Below, one piece after another: positions 6,988 to 9,092 of a stretch of 9,092 nt of DNA (position 1 is its first letter; each line of letters starts with the position of its first letter). Under the pieces are notes generated by a model, which made no database searches, was not told where the DNA came from, and worked only from the letters and a program-made list of their open reading frames with translations. This stretch comes from Wenzhouxiangellaceae bacterium (GTDB lineage: Bacteria > Pseudomonadota > Gammaproteobacteria > Xanthomonadales > Wenzhouxiangellaceae). Where the stretch lies: positions 1 through 9,092 of the forward strand of contig JALQZL010000058.1 of NCBI GenBank assembly GCA_023258355.1, written 5' to 3'. The position numbers were made by a program, and so were the translations under genes.

Positions 6988-7011
6988 ATTGAATGCGCAA
7001 CCGCATTCGAT
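6988..7011 (+). promoter_or_regulatory. Strong hairpin in the rne leader
   Basis: ATTGAATGCG (6988-6997) pairs with CGCATTCGAT (7002-7011) around a four-base loop, CAAC, giving nine Watson-Crick pairs and one G-U. A flanking helix, TGATTT (6963-6968) with AAATCA (7018-7023), could extend it. A weaker competing hairpin, TCAAT (6978-6982) with ATTGA (6988-6992), is also possible. No U-run follows, so it is not a terminator. A role as an RNase E docking hairpin is inferred by analogy with hp2 of E. coli rne. Confidence 0.5.
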
Positions 7012-7093
7012 CAGAGCAAATCAGTCATCTGGTTTGGTGAAACAATCGAGACAACGGGCGACTAGCGATATTGGTTGCTCCCCGCCTCAGTAA

Positions 7094-7141
7094 GCCTATC
7101 CACAGTGGAAATACGCCCTCGACGTGTATTAAAGGATAGGT
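7094..7141 (+). promoter_or_regulatory. rne ribosome binding site with sequestering hairpin
   Basis: AAGGATAGG (7132-7140) supplies the Shine-Dalgarno bases, with AGG seven bases before the rne ATG. CCTATCC (7095-7101) is perfectly complementary to GGATAGG (7134-7140), and G7094 can add a G-U pair with 7141. Inside this stem, AATAC (7110-7114) can pair with GTATT (7126-7130). The resulting hairpin would cover the ribosome binding site. The same 7094-7101 segment is perfectly complementary to 6933-6940, giving an alternative partner. Confidence 0.55.
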
Positions 7142-7147
7142 AGACTC

Positions 7148-9092
7148 ATGAAAAGAATGCTCATTAATGCGACACAACCTGAAGAGGTACGCGTCGCAAT
7201 CGCAGATGGCCAAAATCTGTTAGATCTGGATATTGAAGTTCCCGCACAGGAACAGAAAAAATCCAACATTTATAAAGGCCGAATTACCCGTGTAGAACCC
7301 AGCCTTGATGCGTGCTTCGTTGACTTCGGTTCCGAGCGTCATGGGTTTTTGTCCATGAAAGAAATTGCCCGCGAATATTTTAATGAGGCGGCTCAAAAAA
7401 AATTGGATGCGGGTGAGCGCGTTGATATAAAAGAGGCTGTCAGATCAGGCCAAGAGGTCATCGTTCAGGTAGATAAAGAGGAAAGAGGAACAAAGGGCGC
7501 TGCGCTGACCACGTTTATCAGCTTAGCAGGTCGCTATCTTGTACTCATGCCCAATAATCCTCGCGCAGGTGGTGTGTCACGCCAAATCACTCGCGATGAA
7601 AGACAAGAATTGCTGGAAACCCTGCAACAAATCACCCTTCCCGAAGGCATGGGTTTAATCGTGAGGACAGCTGGTGTTGGACGGGATCGCGAAGACCTGC
7701 AGTGGGACTTAGATTACTTACTACATCTTTGGAATGCGATTTGCGAGGCGGTTAAAGCACGTAAAGCGCCATTTCTGATTTACCAAGAAAGCAGTTTGAT
7801 TATTCGTGCGTTACGAGACTATCTCCGAGAAGATATCGGGGAGATCATCATTGATGATCAAAAAGTATTTAATGATGCTCAAGAATTCATGCAGCAGGTG
7901 ATGCCGCAAAATCTTCGGAAACTCAAGCAGTACAGTGAAGATACGCCGCTATTCTCACGATATCAAATTGAAAGTCAGATTGAGACCGCCTTCTCTCGCG
8001 AGGTGCGTCTACCGTCTGGCGGTGCTGTCGTCATTGATCATACCGAAGCTTTGCTGTCTATTGACATCAACTCTGCCCGCGCCACGAAAGGCTCCGATAT
8101 TGAAGAGACGGCCCTTCAAACGAATCTAGAAGCAGCCGACGAGATTGCACGTCAATTAAGACTTCGAGATCTTGGCGGTCTTGTGGTGATTGATTTCATC
8201 GATATGATGAGTAAAGACGCCCAGCGCCAGGTAGAAAATCGCCTACGCGAGGCCCTCAGGATAGATAAGGCACGCGTGCAAATTGGCCGCATTTCCCGCT
8301 TTGGTCTACTTGAAATGTCTCGACAAAGACTCCGACCTTCACTTGGCGAGTCAAGCTACATCACCTGCCCACGCTGTGAGGGCTATGGATCCATTCGCTC
8401 TATCGAATCTTTGGCATTGTCTATTCTTCGACTGGCCGAAGAGGAGTCTATGAAGGAACATACCTCAAGAGTGATCGTGCAGGCACCAATGACTGTTGGC
8501 AACTTCTTGCTCAATGAGAAACGAGAAGCCGTCGCTGAATTGGAGAAGCGAACCCATATCCCTATCACCATCGTGGCCAATCATCATTTAGAAACACCAC
8601 GCTTCGAGATTCAGAGAGTGCGTCTCAATGAGGCTGTTGAAAGCGCAAGCTATGAACTTGCAAATGAGGCCGCAGCAGACCTCGAAAAATCACAAGATAC
8701 TATCGAAGCGCCGCCTACAAAGCCAAGAGATCAAGCAGCTGTCAGCGGGATCCAGCGAAGCACACCAGCGCCGCGCTCGAAAAAGGGCTTCTTTACTTGG
8801 CTAGCCTCACTCTTTTCCACTTCTAGCGATAAGGGTCGATCCAGCCAGACCAAGACATCGACGCCATCGAGATCTAGAGGTGATCAAAAAGACTCTAAGC
8901 CTAGACAGCAAAAGCAGCGCGATCGAGGCGGCAGAAGACCAAGCAAGAAAAAGACTCGAAGCAACAAAAAGACGCCTCAATCTGTTGATTCCAAGAACAC
9001 CGACACAGGCTCGGAGTACGGTGCAGCGCCTAAGAAGAAAAGACGTCGTCGAGGGGGCAAAAAGCGTCGCCAGAAGTCTGACCAAAATACAC
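7148..9092 (+). CDS. rne: Ribonuclease E (C-terminus cut by window edge)
   Basis: Endoribonuclease that processes rRNA and tRNA precursors, begins mRNA decay and organises the degradosome at the inner membrane. The 648 visible codons start MKRMLINATQ and follow E. coli RNase E closely through the S1 domain (about 37-125), the 5'-phosphate sensor (VRTAG, R173/T174), the DNase I-like catalytic domain with D306 and D349 (E. coli D303 and D346), and the zinc-link TCPRC with C407 and C410. Beyond the catalytic half, KGFFTWLASLFS (about 546-557) matches the position and character of the E. coli amphipathic membrane-anchor helix. A Lys/Arg/Ser-rich RNA-binding tail follows (about 560-645, including KKKRRRRGGKKRR). 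This rules out RNase G, which lacks such a tail. Degradosome scaffold motifs for enolase or PNPase would lie outside the window. The ATG at 7148 has Shine-Dalgarno AAGGATAGG. Autoregulation through the long leader is expected from the family. Confidence 0.98.
   Translation, partial: MKRMLINATQPEEVRVAIADGQNLLDLDIEVPAQEQKKSNIYKGRITRVEPSLDACFVDFGSERHGFLSMKEIAREYFNEAAQKKLDAGERVDIKEAVRSGQEVIVQVDKEERGTKGAALTTFISLAGRYLVLMPNNPRAGGVSRQITRDERQELLETLQQITLPEGMGLIVRTAGVGRDREDLQWDLDYLLHLWNAICEAVKARKAPFLIYQESSLIIRALRDYLREDIGEIIIDDQKVFNDAQEFMQQVMPQNLRKLKQYSEDTPLFSRYQIESQIETAFSREVRLPSGGAVVIDHTEALLSIDINSARATKGSDIEETALQTNLEAADEIARQLRLRDLGGLVVIDFIDMMSKDAQRQVENRLREALRIDKARVQIGRISRFGLLEMSRQRLRPSLGESSYITCPRCEGYGSIRSIESLALSILRLAEEESMKEHTSRVIVQAPMTVGNFLLNEKREAVAELEKRTHIPITIVANHHLETPRFEIQRVRLNEAVESASYELANEAAADLEKSQDTIEAPPTKPRDQAAVSGIQRSTPAPRSKKGFFTWLASLFSTSSDKGRSSQTKTSTPSRSRGDQKDSKPRQQKQRDRGGRRPSKKKTRSNKKTPQSVDSKNTDTGSEYGAAPKKKRRRRGGKKRRQKSDQNT

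Larger units (their letters stand above)
6660..7147 (+). promoter_or_regulatory. Long structured rne 5' leader
   Basis: This gene-free stretch between the predicted start and the rne ATG is dense in self-complementary segments. Visible hairpins are 6677-6682 with 6690-6695 (GCAAAA/TTTTGC), 6817-6823 with 6834-6840 (seven pairs, one G-U), 6884-6888 with 6892-6896 (CGCTC/GAGCG), and 6988-6997 with 7002-7011 (ten pairs). GTTACC at 6661-6666 can pair with GGTAAC at 6726-6731. In E. coli the rne leader (Rfam rne5) lets RNase E cut its own mRNA and so control its own level; Pseudomonas has a separate element called rne-II. I infer the same role here, but I do not recognise the sequence of either element. 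The region also contains short reading frames and a Shine-Dalgarno switch, listed separately. Confidence 0.6.

Noticed and set aside
6988..7011. Rho-independent terminator in the rne leader
   Set aside because: The stem is strong, but no run of T follows and the downstream gene must be transcribed through it.
7025..7213. 62-codon minus-strand frame across the end of the rne leader and the rne start
   Set aside because: It starts with TTG inside rne, matches no family I know, and its sequence is explained by the leader and the rne coding strand.
8807..9085. 92-codon minus-strand frame opposite the RNase E tail
   Set aside because: It is the complement of Lys/Arg/Ser-rich codons, which produces long Leu/Ser/Arg-rich open frames by chance.

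Overview
The window looks like a chromosomal segment of a gammaproteobacterium with roughly balanced base composition. The evidence is a close RNase E homologue with a membrane-anchor helix and Arg-rich tail, an rluC gene divergent from rne, and proteobacterial LolC/LolD, ComEC and MsbA. I cannot name genus or species. I see no mobile elements, phage genes, CRISPR arrays or tRNA/rRNA genes.

Layout. Positions 1-6591 hold a tightly packed minus-strand gene run, in transcription order: rluC (23S rRNA pseudouridine synthase), a LolC/E-type lipoprotein-release permease, lolD (its ATPase), comEC (inner-membrane DNA channel family) and msbA (lipid A flippase, cut by the left edge). The first four genes overlap or are separated by 2-4 bases. 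An 82-base gap precedes msbA, with a possible internal promoter. Positions 6592-7147 are a divergent control region. Positions 7148-9092 hold rne on the plus strand, complete through the catalytic half, the membrane-anchor helix and the start of the basic RNA-binding tail, then cut by the right edge.

Functional theme. Three of the minus-strand genes serve the envelope: LolC/LolD extract lipoproteins from the inner membrane, and MsbA flips lipid A-core across it. RluC and RNase E act in rRNA modification and RNA processing. ComEC sits between them and keeps its membrane-channel motifs, but every recognisable metal-ligand motif of its C-terminal metallo-beta-lactamase-like domain has been replaced.

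The most interesting stretch is the roughly 490-base putative rne leader. An 8-base segment (7094-7101) can pair either with the rne Shine-Dalgarno region (7134-7141) or, perfectly, with an upstream copy of the same sequence (6933-6940). This is the geometry of a two-state translational switch. The leader also holds a strong hairpin, a possible three-way junction and a chain of three overlapping short reading frames, the first with a good ribosome binding site. The divergent rluC and rne promoters appear to share their -10 bases.
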